From Cyrtodaria siliqua (Eukaryota; Mollusca; Bivalvia; Adapedonta; Hiatellidae): 64,000 nucleotides of DNA. Shown piece by piece: positions 11,576 through 21,553 of this stretch. The stretch's first letter is position 1, and every line of letters starts with the position of its first letter. The notes beneath the pieces are model-generated. The model was not told where the DNA came from. It did no database searches and saw only the letters and a program-made list of their open reading frames with translations. A program made the position numbers and the translations under genes. Location: contig JAWPHD010001276.1 of the NCBI GenBank assembly GCA_037043455.1, positions 62,001 through 126,000 of the forward strand, written 5' to 3'.

Positions 11576-11694
11576 TGTTTACCTTTGACTCGCGTCAGTG
11601 ATCACTCTAGCGATACGAAGTGGTTTCAAGTAAATATTTCACGAGTTTCGCGAAATAATACAGCAGTCGCATTATTTACGGAACACCCCTCGTA

Positions 11695-12070
11695 TGTATT
11701 AAACACGTCCTCTGATTTTTCAGTCTTTTTCTGGTTGACAGAGTGGTCATGTCATCAGAGAATGTTGTATACAATTAATTTCTCAGGACCTTGACAGAAT
11801 AAAATATAAACAACGCCGTAATCACCATTCGGTGAAATGAAATGCCAAAATATGTCACTTGTGTGATAGCTGCGTGAATCATAGCTTTTATGGTGTATAC
11901 CTGTCATAGAGCTACGATGCCAGCCATTATAGAATAGGTAGGTATCAAGATCGATCCCATTAAGATACTTTGTTTGAAGACATCAGGTAAAGCCTGCATG
12001 AACAATTACGCGTGCATGCGTACAACTCACCAAAGAGAAGAATATATCTCGTCGATTTAATGGTTTTTGT
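11695..12070. other. Intergenic, nothing recognised
   Basis: No supported feature between the mariner and the next SINE. Confidence 0.5.
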
Positions 12071-12077
12071 GTAAGAC

Positions 12078-12245
12078 TCCCACTGGGAGCTCGACTTGTA
12101 AGTGAGGAAGTGTCGATTGTTACGGATGGCGGGAGGTGTACAGCACTGGTTCTACCAGGAAAAAGTGGAGCTGCCTCTACCACCATAAAAAAAAAATAAT
12201 AAAAAAAAATAGACCGATATATATAACCTTACATGTGTTGACAAT
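12078..12245 (+). repeat. SINE family A, 5'-truncated
   Basis: Starts in the tRNA-like head at actcccactgggagctcg, runs through gtgaggaagtgtcgatt, ggatggcgggaggtgtac and the ctgcctctaccacc block, an A-rich stretch and then ataaccttacatgtgttg. The B-box is just lost, so this is a partial copy. Confidence 0.8.
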
Positions 12246-12750
12246 ATTTCGCCAAGACAAGGAACAATGTTTGTTGCAGGAGTAGTTAGACCTACTGAGT
12301 ATAGTTAAAAAAGAAAACCCCAATACTTACTTCTATACAAGGGATAAATATGTATCCATGTGAAATAGCATGTGAAATGACAGCCTGACCGGGTTTTCTC
12401 CGCAAGCGCCGTTATGAACGCGTCACAATCTGACTTGTAATGTTGCGAATGACGTGTAGTTAGAATAGAATATAATATAATACGTTTTATCATGCAGATA
12501 TGCACTTTTCAGCCATATAAAGGGGTGACCTATTAAATGTTGCTTTATTGGACACTGACCAATAGAGCAAATCAATGCGGAATCCCTCGGCGTTTATTGT
12601 ACGTAACGTTATCGGACGTCATGAACATAACGTTGCCTGACGTCATAAAACAAACAAAAAACAACAACATATGGCGGCGTCCTCGATAAGCATAACATTG
12701 TGAGAAATAGGCAATAATAGTAATTCATACAGAAAATGTGGATAATCTAC
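12246..12750. other. Intergenic, nothing recognised
   Basis: No gene. A CRE-like octamer TGACGTCA is present at about 12639 but has no associated gene. Confidence 0.4.
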
Positions 12751-12753
12751 ATG

Positions 12754-12862
12754 ATAAATAGAATATTATGTCAGTGCCTTTTACTATCAAGTTTATTAGG
12801 CTCGGCACGAAAACGAAGAAATACTTGATAGTAAAAGGCACTGACATAATATTCTCTATTTA
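12754..12862. repeat. Hairpin (foldback MITE), about 39-bp arms
   Basis: The left arm 12754-12792 (ending ccttttactatcaagt) pairs with the right arm 12822-12862 (starting acttgatagtaaaagg). The stem is almost perfect apart from one or two bases, around a loop of about 30 bases. Confidence 0.85.
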
Positions 12863-13004
12863 TTCAGAAAACCATTGCATACAAAAGGAGTCTTCCATAT
12901 ATACAGACAAGATATTCATGTAACAAGTAAGATACATATCTTAACTATAATAAGAACAGAACTATCTTATTGATAATGATGAGGTTATCAGAGTCACCTG
13001 TATG

Positions 13005-13400
13005 TTAATGTTTAAACTGTTTAAATAACAGTTTCCTAAGTTCCGTAATTTTTTTACAAAAAATAATAAAATGTACTTCATCTTTAATTTGATTACATAT
13101 AGTGCAAAGTCTGTTTTCACGTGATAATTTATGTTTAATATAACGACCACGTTCAATAAGTTTATTTATCGTGCGCACTAATTCTAATGTTCGTAACTAA
13201 GTTCTTTTGTAATTAATTTAGGGAGTTCAAATGACAAATAATTTTGTAGCCCAAAATTAGTGTCAATCTTCGAAAAAGTATGAAGTGTATTGTAGTACAA
13301 TTTGCATTTTAAAGAATTAATTTCAGCGGTGATATCTGCAGTATACTTATGTGAGATTGTTTGTGGAATTTGGTTAGCATCCAATGGTTGTGTAGTTCTA
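13005..13400 (-). pseudogene. Second non-LTR retrotransposon tail, antisense
   Basis: On the minus strand, one frame covering about 13184-13390 reads into LQNYLSFELPKLITKEL. After a frameshift near 13190 it continues with TLELVRTINKLIERGRYI and the knuckle CTIC...KDEVHFIIFC at about 13060-13110. The spacing C-x2-C-x7-H-x4-C is the same as in the 4.7-kb remnant, but the surrounding residues differ, so it is a different element of the same general type. It is frameshifted and truncated. Confidence 0.7.
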
Positions 13401-14275
13401 TAATGAGGTGCGTAGCAGCCGTCAACAGCACGGGCAGGGTGGGGTGGGGGCGTCAGAATATCCACTAAATAACTGACAGTGAAGAAAATAAAAATCAATA
13501 ATTTCAGTGGAGTATGACGGTTTAAAAAAGGTGGGAATGGGGGTGTGGGGAGCGGGGTGGCAGCTGAACATTTATCTTCAATAATGAGCTCCAATAATTG
13601 GTAGATCTATATAATATATAACGGTTTTCTGATGCTTAATCATTAACATTTTAGAAAATACTACTACTTTTGGGTGGGTATGTGTGTACGGGTGGGTTAG
13701 GGAGGTCAACGATATTGGGGTGGCCAGAGAAAAACATGCTCTTAAAACTATTCTTAGACTTAAGCTCAAGTACTCAAATGTCATTCACAAGTATTCCCAT
13801 GACCCTCAAAGATAAACAATCGTATGAAGTTGCTATTTATTATCTATCATATACGTATACATATATATAGTAGTTTGTTATACAATTTTATGCTTTTAAC
13901 TTATGGAAATATTTGTGATTGAAATGTGCATCCATGGACTTAAGTGTAAGAATATTCTCGAGAATGGTTGGTGACTCTCTCTTAGATTATTGGGGCTCGG
14001 GGTGATTGGGTGTTGAGAGGGCAACCGCCGTGTGTAACACACAACTTTATTAAAGCAAATTCTTTTTATTCAAAAACAGGACACCATTAGGTATTAAGAT
14101 CATGAATCATGGCTGACATTTGATTACAAACAAGTTTCTATTTTGGTGGGTTTGTTGGTCTAGAGTTTTTTGTTGAATATTGTCAGGACATGTTTAGACG
14201 TTGGCTTAGATCTTTCTGTTAGGTTCACCCAAGCCTCCCAACAGCTCTAAATGCACATACGTCATGATCAGGTCG
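13401..14275. other. Intergenic with a G-rich strip
   Basis: No gene. 13430-13560 contains G-rich low-complexity runs (ggtggggtgggggcg and tgggggtgtggggagcgg). Confidence 0.5.
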
Positions 14276-14284
14276 AATATTTGA

Positions 14285-14440
14285 GATCCTTTCATATGAG
14301 TTTCATATGTGGCAAGTTTGCCTATGTATATGTAAACCCATGACATTTAATAATAAGAAAAAATGCAAACTCAAACAATTATTTAATTATATGCAGCAGG
14401 TTTAAAGTCAAAATGATACTGGATTAATAAATCGAGACGC
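14285..14440. repeat. CATATG-array fragment and MITE E-like fragment
   Basis: tttcatatgagtttcatatg and tggcaagtttgcc echo the 5995-6300 array. The following atttaattatatgcagcagg and ggtttaaagtcaaaatgata match the interior of MITE family E (compare 29.4 and 45.8 kb). Both are partial. Confidence 0.45.
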
Positions 14441-14670
14441 TAATTTTAATGCTTGATAAAAACCTCAAGAGTGCCGCTTTAATGAGGAGGCGTGGTACAT
14501 CGATGACGTGCTTACATCCAGCTAATCGCATCCATCTACTACAATTCCCTGAAATCTGTAATGTTGTTAACAGATAGACAACTATATGTTTTTGTTTGAT
14601 TTTTATTTGCATTTTTGACATATCTGGTGGTATATATACTATGGGCGTTGCGGTTTATTTGTTGAATGGT

Positions 14671-14900
14671 GATTGTATCGCCTTTTAGCGCATTTTAGGC
14701 TATATATGACGGTCAGTTTTTTGTGTGTGGAGGCATACCACTCATATTTTCCTTGGTAGAACCATTACTCCCACCATTCGCAAGAATCGACACTTTCTCA
14801 CCTACAAGACGAACTCCAAGTGTGGAATTCGAACTCGCAGCGGCGAGAGGCGAGACGGTTTCAAATGCAGCGCCTTTACCATCCCGACCACGCATATACT
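14671..14900 (-). repeat. SINE family A, nearly full length
   Basis: On the minus strand: tRNA-like head with a B-box (gcgagttcgaattcc), a diverged gtcgattcttgcgaatggtg body, ggtggaggcag-like block, and the ccgtcatatatagcctaa tail. The divergence suggests an older copy. Confidence 0.75.
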
Positions 14901-15570
14901 AGTATGGGGTTTCAAACTTGATGAAATCATTTTAAATGTCACCACTCATACATCGTAAAGATGGAAAACAATTTAAATCAACAAACAAAACATCTCCATT
15001 ATCGGCCTAAAGTTTTCAATGGTACTTGAAATAAATGTTATCGCAAACCCCTCGTGGTCATGAGTGGGTGTGTTAAACTGTTATAATATTCGGGTGTGTG
15101 CCAAAGGTTTACTTTTTGATCAATGATCAAAGTTTATTAAAAAATAATGCAGTAAGGCGATTGGAAATCAATAATTTAAAAACTGAATTTGGAATGTATC
15201 CTTAATGTTATCTTAAATATTCATTATTAGTAAACGTCATATTCACGATAGCTGGGTTCAACTTGTATCGGAATAAAACCACTATAATTACCTCTCCCAT
15301 TGAAACCAAGGATAAAATAACAATACTATTTTCTGCAACATCAAATAAAGTATGGATAATGCATTACATGTTCTATCAGCAATCAATCTCCGTTTTGAAA
15401 AATCAGGGGAAAAAATGGGGTAGGGGGTGGGTGGGATGTGAGTGGGGGTTGTTTTGCAATTGCAATACCAGGTCAAGGTCCCAGTTGTTTTCATGCAGAC
15501 CAGCTTTCAAAGTGTGCGCATAGAAGCGTTTCAAATAGGCATACACACACCTTTTATTGATACAACAATA
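14901..15570. other. Intergenic, nothing recognised
   Basis: No gene. A G-rich run lies at 15400-15450. Confidence 0.5.
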
Positions 15571-16304
15571 TAATAAACAAGAGTCACAAGAAGGCCTGTA
15601 TCGCTCTACCGGCTTTATGGCGTCTGTGGTTGTTGTGACACTTATGACAAAACCCTTTGCCCTGCATGGAGCAAAATGACAGTCAAAAATATAACTTATT
15701 TCAAATTGTTCCCCACGTTATACCCATGTAGACGGGCCCCTTTACACAGAAGGACAAATCCCTTATCATTTATGTTGTGACTCAAGTTTGACCATAGCAA
15801 ATTAGAATTAAATGCATTCATATTTGGACAATGTATGCATTTTCCCCCTGATTACTCCCTACTCCCCCAGAGGATGGAGCCAAAAATTAAAACTTATTGT
15901 GCATCTGCACTTCCTTAACTAAAAAACACATCACACATGAACTTGAAAGAAATCTCAAAGAGTATATAGAGTTAGCGTCACAAGACGGAAACTTCGTAAT
16001 AGTAAATAACTGCAAGTTCCCCAAAATGCTCCCTAAATGACCATACCAAATTAGAACTTGTTTGTGTGTGTATTCTTTTGCTGGATTACCCCACTAGGGG
16101 CTCCCAGTGGATGGAGCCCAAATACCAAATCGTATTGCGCATCTACACATCCTTAAGTAAGAAACACCACACATGAACTTGATATCTCAAAGGGTATAGA
16201 AGAGGTTAGCGTCACAAGGCAGAAACTATGTAATAGTAAATAACAGTAAGTTCCCCTGTGAGGGTCCGCTTTCTGCAGGTCACAGCCCTTTTTATATATG
16301 TTGT

Positions 16305-16500
16305 GCCTCGAGTCCGAATGGTTAACGACGTTGCGTTGTAAACCTTCGCCTCTCGCCGCTGCGGGTTCGAATCCCACTGGGAGCTCGACTTGTAAGTGTC
16401 AACTCTTACGGACAGCGGGAGGTGTACACTACTGGTTCTACCCATGAAAAGTAGGTGGCCTGCCTCCACCACAAACAAACAAACAAACAAACAAACCATC
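16305..16500 (+). repeat. SINE family A inserted in the pearl-like array
   Basis: The tRNA-like head begins near ccgaatggttaacgacg, followed by the B-box gcgggttcgaatcccac, gagctcgacttgtaagtg, cagcgggaggtgtacac, the ctgcctccaccac block and a short AAAC tail. It interrupts one roughly 330-bp unit, so it is younger than the array. Confidence 0.85.
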
Positions 16501-17139
16501 AATGGACATACCATATCATTTGAATCATAACCATTTACATTTGGACAAGATGTGCATTTTGTTTTGGCTTTTGACCCGATTATCCCCTAGGGGTCCCCAG
16601 TGGGTGAAGCCAAAATCCGTGACATTATTGTGCATCTACACATCTTAACAATACAAAAACACCATACAAGAACTTGAAATCTCAAAGGGTATAGAAGGAG
16701 TAAGTGTCAAAAAGCCGAAACTCTAAACTAGTAAATTACTGCAAGCTCCCCAAGTTGTACCGTTGTAGAGGGGCCTCTTTACACTGGAGGACAAACCCAT
16801 TTTACAATTGTTGTGACTCGAGTCCCTAAATAATCATACCAAATTAGTATCAAATTAGAATCAAATGCATTCACATTTGGACAAGATATGCAATTGTTTT
16901 TTCCTGATTTCCCTTTACGGAGACCCCGAGGATGGAGCCAAAATATGAAAACGTATTGTACATCTACAAATCCTTAACTAAAAAATACACCAAACATGAA
17001 CTTGAAATTTCAAAGGGTACAGAATGAATTAACGTCACAAACCCGAAACTTGTAGTAGTAAATTACTGAAAGTCTGGAGATTAAAACCAGTTTTATATAT
17101 GTTGCGCCTCGAGTCCTAGTGTCGTAACCATTCACATCT

Positions 17140-17225
17140 GGACAAGATAAATGAATGAATGAATGGTGGTTAACGGCACGTCGACACATAAATAGGTCAT
17201 GAGTAATTTGTTGTGAATTTTTATC
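17140..17225 (-). repeat. SINE-tail fragment with AATG run
   Basis: ataaatgaatgaatgaatgg, then ttaacggcacgtcgacacat and aaataggtcat. The reverse complement of the same words occurs at 38.17-38.23 kb. Confidence 0.6.
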
Positions 17226-18133
17226 AGTTGACCACCACACCACTCCCACTCCCAAGGGGGCCCCAGTGGGCAGAGCCAAAATCCGAGATGTTATTGCGCA
17301 GTTACACATCCTAACTAAGAAATATACCACATATGAACTTGAGATCTCAAAGAGTACAGAAGAAGTAAGCGTCATAAGGCCGAAACTCTGTAATAGTAAA
17401 TTACTGCAAGCCCCACAAAGTCTACCCCTGTTGAGGGGCCCCTATATGCAGGAGGACAAAACTCGTTTTGTATATGTTGTGCCTCGAGTCCCTAAATGAC
17501 CATACAAAATTAGAATGAAATCCATTCAAATTTGGAGAAAAAAAAATTGCTGATGTTTGACTTAATTACCCCCAAGTGGGCCCCAGTGGGTGGAAACCTT
17601 GCCCCAGTGGGATTTGAACTCAATATAGCAGATTGCATATTTAAGAAAATCAAGGGAAGTAAGTCTGGTGTTACTAGTCCGATCCGTTTGGTGTTCGAAC
17701 TGATCAAAGCTTTTATTGATATTAACAATCAGGCAAAATTTGGTGAAGATCAAATAATAAATGAAGGTGCTAGAGTGTTCATAAGGCAGAAAATGGCAAT
17801 TTTCAGAAAAGCAAGGGCCATAACTCCGGTGTTACTGATCCGATCTGGCTGGTTTTCAAACTTTTCCGCGCTTTCATTGATATCTACAATATGTGCAAGT
17901 TTGGTAAAAAAGACCATAACTCCGGTGTAGCTGATCCGACTTGGTTGGTTTTAGAACTTGTCCGAGCTTTCTTTGATATTAACAATCTTTGCAAGTTTGG
18001 TAAAGATCAAATAAAAAATGAAGGTGCTAGCGTGTTCACAAGGCAAAATATGGCATTTTTCAGCAAATCAAGGACCATGACTCCGGCCAGTAGAGCTAAA
18101 AAGAAATGGATCAAGTTCTTAAAAAATAATTGA

Positions 18134-18380
18134 TTTCAACAAAAAGGGAACCAGTACAGACTGCATTCAACCTATATGCTTAATTAGTGGTTATACACCT
18201 ATAGCAAAAAGATGCAAGATAAATTCCTGTAGGCTGATTATCGTTTCGGATTAGAAAACGTATATATTGCAAGTTACAGAAACACACAAACCTTATCGAT
18301 TCCCTTTGTTTTTACCAAGGTCGTCTCTCCAACTATAGTATTTACGGATTAAAGGGGTATTTCTGACATTCATGACGGAT
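18134..18380. other. Intergenic, nothing recognised
   Basis: No supported feature. Confidence 0.4.
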
Positions 18381-18384
18381 TTTT

Positions 18385-18575
18385 TTCAAATAACTTGGCA
18401 CAAGTGTACACCACAACAAAATGACATTGTCGCGCGCAAAATCCAGGACCGTGGCTCCAAGGTCAAGGCTCCAAGGTAAAGGTGGCTCCAAGGTCAAGGT
18501 GACACTTAGAGGTCAAAGGTCAAAACCACTTCGGGTGCATTTGTCACTTGCAGTGACATTTCTTGTTAATTCCAA
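18385..18575 (-). repeat. Pearl-like family C fragment
   Basis: Ends with tttgtcacttgcagtgacat and ttcttgtta, the reverse complement of the family C left end. The interior has ccaaggtcaaggt repeats (caaggtcaaggctccaaggt). There is no ACGG tract. Confidence 0.55.
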
Positions 18576-19135
18576 TAATGAAACCATTTAATCTTAACTA
18601 AAGTTGAAACAAAATTAATCTTTAAGAAGCCGACCTATTGGAAACTTTAATTAAGAAAAAGGTTCGATCGCATATTACTGTTACTCACTTACTGTTGTAC
18701 TTATGCATTTGTCGAAACCTTGCCTTATGATGGATTCGAAATGCTACAGTCCGGTTACGAATATATCATACAAAGCCACTTTACATATTACCATTATAAA
18801 TGATGAATGATATGTCCCGTTTACTTAGGAATCCAAGATAAAACTGATCTAATTGATCGGATGCCGTGCTAATAACGGGGACTTTGGAAAGGTGAAAAGT
18901 TTAAACGTGTCCGACATTATGGCAACATGGAAATAAGTAACTTTTAGAAACTACTTAAATTATTTTCTCTGCCGAAACGGATGTTGTGCATGTGTTTATA
19001 ATCACAATTCCTAATTTACACACAAAGTATGGCATCTTGTAAGTAACTTATCAAAAGTAGTGATTGAGGTGTTTCTACTTAGGAGAAAACATTAGTACGC
19101 AATTACTTGTATGCTGATTTTTTTTTCAATAATAT
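18576..19135. other. Intergenic, nothing recognised
   Basis: No supported feature. Confidence 0.5.
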
Positions 19136-19138
19136 TTC

Positions 19139-19507
19139 TTAAAGTAGCTACCCCGCCAACAACAGCAAAACATTGCAACATATGTACACCGTTTCTAAAC
19201 CTACTGATGACAAGGTGTATATATATATATATAGCTTACCTATTTTGAGAATTCAAACTCTATAAACACAATATAAACGGCTTTAACCAGCCAGGACAAA
19301 ACCCAAAACTGGAGCTGTGAATTAAGAGCTACCAACTCATAATTCATTTAACGCATATTAAAACACAGGTATTTTTAGAACCTGTAAATAAAACAATACG
19401 TTTAATCGCCCCTATACATTATTTTATGACCTGAACACCTGGATAAGTTTCGGAGAAACGATTTTGTAGTGTTATGTTGCGGTTATTTGGCGTGTTAGTG
19501 CCTTTAA
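19139..19507 (+). mobile_element. MITE family D, copy 1
   Basis: A segment of about 370 bp bounded by TTAAAG at the left and CTTTAA at the right. Landmarks in order: accgtttctaaacctactga, a TA run, ttttgagaattcaaactc, ccaactcataattcattt, gaacacctggataagttt and ggttatttggcg. At least five other copies in both orientations lie in this window (24.06, 43.63, 51.56, 53.17 and 58.40/59.83 kb). No coding capacity. Confidence 0.75.
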
Positions 19508-19632
19508 AGCTAGCTGGACGAAGCTATAAATGAGTAGCGAGTTAGTGCCTTTAAAGCTAGCTGGACGAAGCTATAAATGAGTAGCGAGTTAGTGCCTTTA
19601 AAGCTAGCTGGACGAAGCTATAAATGAATAGC
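19492..19632. repeat. 47-bp tandem repeat x3
   Basis: The unit starting gagttagtgcctttaaagct and continuing agctggacgaagctataaat is repeated three times with single-base differences. It begins inside the right end of MITE D, so it probably arose by slippage over that end. Confidence 0.9.
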
Positions 19633-20190
19633 GAGTTAGGAAGAACAAAAACTACATGTTTGTAGACTTTTCTTTTGTTGTTGTTGTTGTTGTAAGTTAC
19701 TTTTAAAATGTGCAGATGTTGATAGTTTATAACTACAGTCTCTTATAATTCTAATTAGAATGGCATGGATATCGTATAATATGTACGATGTGTTATTTAT
19801 GTTTGTATGTATTGTAAACCATGATGAGCCTTTATTTAAAGAATAAATACATGATGAACATGTGAAAAAACAGAACTGAAGTTGTTATATCTTTTTAATG
19901 TCTGGCAAAGTTCCACCAATTGATTGTTGTTGCAGCTGGCGCAGTATTTTCCAGTATATATGCGCTATTTGCCTTACAAAATCACCAGAGGCATACTCAA
20001 TTCAAATCATTCAGCACAACGCATACCTTATCATTTAAACAAGGTACCAACATGAGCAACTGATACCGGCTCAATCTCGTGCACATACCTGTAGTTACAA
20101 TAACATCATTAAAGTCAAGTGCAACTAATTATATTGTTTATGATAGCATAACTCGTTAAGTTATTTATTTCTTACATTACTGTCATAAAT
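19633..20190. other. Intergenic, nothing recognised
   Basis: No gene. A short TTG run is at about 19674-19692. Confidence 0.5.
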
Positions 20191-20194
20191 TTAC

Positions 20195-20300
20195 GTTGAA
20201 CTATGAATGACGTAATTTTAGTATCACACAAAAAAGTTATATTGTCACTAGTGACGATACAACTTTTTTATATCATCACTTGTGATGATATAACTTGGCC
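20195..20300. repeat. Cluster of short hairpins
   Basis: gttatattgtcactagtgac pairs with gatacaactttttta-type sequence, and tatcatcacttgtgatgata is itself palindromic. It looks like a small foldback element. Confidence 0.6.
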
Positions 20301-20401
20301 GGAACTACTCTCTTAACATATTAAAAAAAAAACACTGGTTTAAAGTTAAAATATTTTTTAATTTCTTCTTTTACGTAATGTTATATAATAAACAATATAA
20401 T

Positions 20402-20546
20402 TGACAGCATAAATTTGATACTGAATTTATGTCACTCGAGGAAAAAAGTGGTAATTAGGTTAAAAAAACGAGTTCTTCGTTTTTTTAACCAAATTACCAC
20501 TTTTTTCCCTCGTGACATAAATTCAGTATCAAATTTATGCTGTTAA
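20402..20546. repeat. Near-perfect 145-bp hairpin
   Basis: The left arm 20402-20471 and right arm 20478-20546 are reverse complements with only about three mismatches, around a six-base centre (gttctt). The arms begin tgacagcataaatttgat and end ggttaaaaaaacga. No coding capacity. Confidence 0.9.
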
Positions 20547-20865
20547 TTATTCTCTATTTATTTATTTTATTTTTATTTTTATTTTTTGCCAAGGACAGTA
20601 AACCTCTTAAGAAATTAAAGAAATGAAGATAACAAAATAAATAATGTAAGAATTGCTATAATAGGTTTTTGGTCCCTTTTTCGTGGGTAGGTAGGGAAAC
20701 AGCAAACCAACAATTTGTTATGATCGGCCCTGTGCTTCCTTGTTTCCACATCAAGAGGTAAAAACTATAAGGGTTATATAATATTATGCCTTTCCAGTTG
20801 TATGGAACGTCAAAATATACAGACACTCAAATAGTTTACCGCTTTTCAACTATCTGAACCTATCT
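20547..20865. other. Intergenic; AT low complexity at the left
   Basis: ATTTATTTTATTTTT low complexity to about 20590, then nothing recognised. Confidence 0.5.
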
Positions 20866-20869
20866 TTAA

Positions 20870-21460
20870 AGCATTTGCATCAATATTCAAATGTCTAAAT
20901 CATTTGAAGAGAGGTACAAATCAGCTGATTTGAACGTGTTTTTTTTAATTATTTGAATCTCCCGTCAAATAAATTGAGTAAGATGTAATTCTAATTCATC
21001 TTAAAATCTCTTCAAATCATGCATAGAAAGGTCAAATCATTTAGACCGTTTTTTAATCGTTTAAAAAGAACTGCACATCTAAATAAAGACGTGTGCTTAT
21101 CTGTAATTCATTAAATTTAAACCAATCTTCAGTTGAATTGTTGCGAGCATTAAATCAACACCATTTCGGAGAGTCAACATTTGATGATAAACAATAAGTT
21201 ATTTGAAGAGAGGTGTAGATCATTTATAACTCTCTTCAAATGATTTAGACCGCTGTTCAAATTGTTTGGAAAAAAAATGAGTATGTGTTTTAAAGAGAGG
21301 TGTAAATGAATATATGGATCTTTCTTTAAATGATTTAAAACTTTCATCAAATCATTTACGGATAAGTATACGTTTTGTAGAATTACAGCTCTTTTTAAAT
21401 CATTTAAAGAGAAGTGTAAATGAATGTGACCTCGCTTTAAATGTTTTGACGAGAGCTGCA
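20870..21460. repeat. Degenerate repeat region around AAATCATTTGAA
   Basis: Words such as aaatcatttgaagagaggtg, aaatgatttaaa and agagaggtgtaaat recur at irregular spacing in both orientations. This suggests an old, highly diverged minisatellite. ORFs here have no known similarity. Confidence 0.55.
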
Positions 21461-21553
21461 ATTGACCTGTTGCTAGCAATACTTACTATACTGAAAGGAA
21501 AAAGAAACGCACCACGGGAATTTCAAAACTCCATCCAGGTGATCAGGTAATAT

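Larger units (their letters stand above)
10312..11692 (-). mobile_element. Tc1/mariner-superfamily (mariner) transposon, complete ends
   Basis: The element is 1,381 bp. The left end cgaggggtgttcagtaaata and the reverse-complemented right end cgaggggtgttccgtaaata match at 24 of 25 terminal positions. It is flanked by TA on both sides (10310-10311 and 11693-11694), the canonical mariner target duplication. The length and a single minus-strand transposase remnant fit the family. A 20-bp tandem array lies between the transposase start and the right end. The insertion is clearly mariner; activity is unlikely because the reading frame is broken. Confidence 0.95.
15577..18101 (+). mobile_element. 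Pearl-like element 1 with two kinds of internal tandem units
   Basis: The left end reads aacaagagtcacaag, aaggcctgta and gctctaccggc; the right end reads ccggccagtagagctaaaaa. The short inverted termini (gctctaccggc against gccagtagagc) match those of the elements at 21.55 and 49.46 kb. The interior is an array of roughly 330-bp units from about 15.88 to 17.56 kb (recurring landmarks gtaaattactgcaag, aacttgaaatctcaaaggg and tgcctcgagtcc). Then come about four shorter units of the 160-bp type (ccataactccggtgttac). Such a tandem core between fixed flanks is characteristic of bivalve pearl-type, probably Helitron-related, elements. No protein is encoded. The ACGG tract is missing. Confidence 0.65.
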
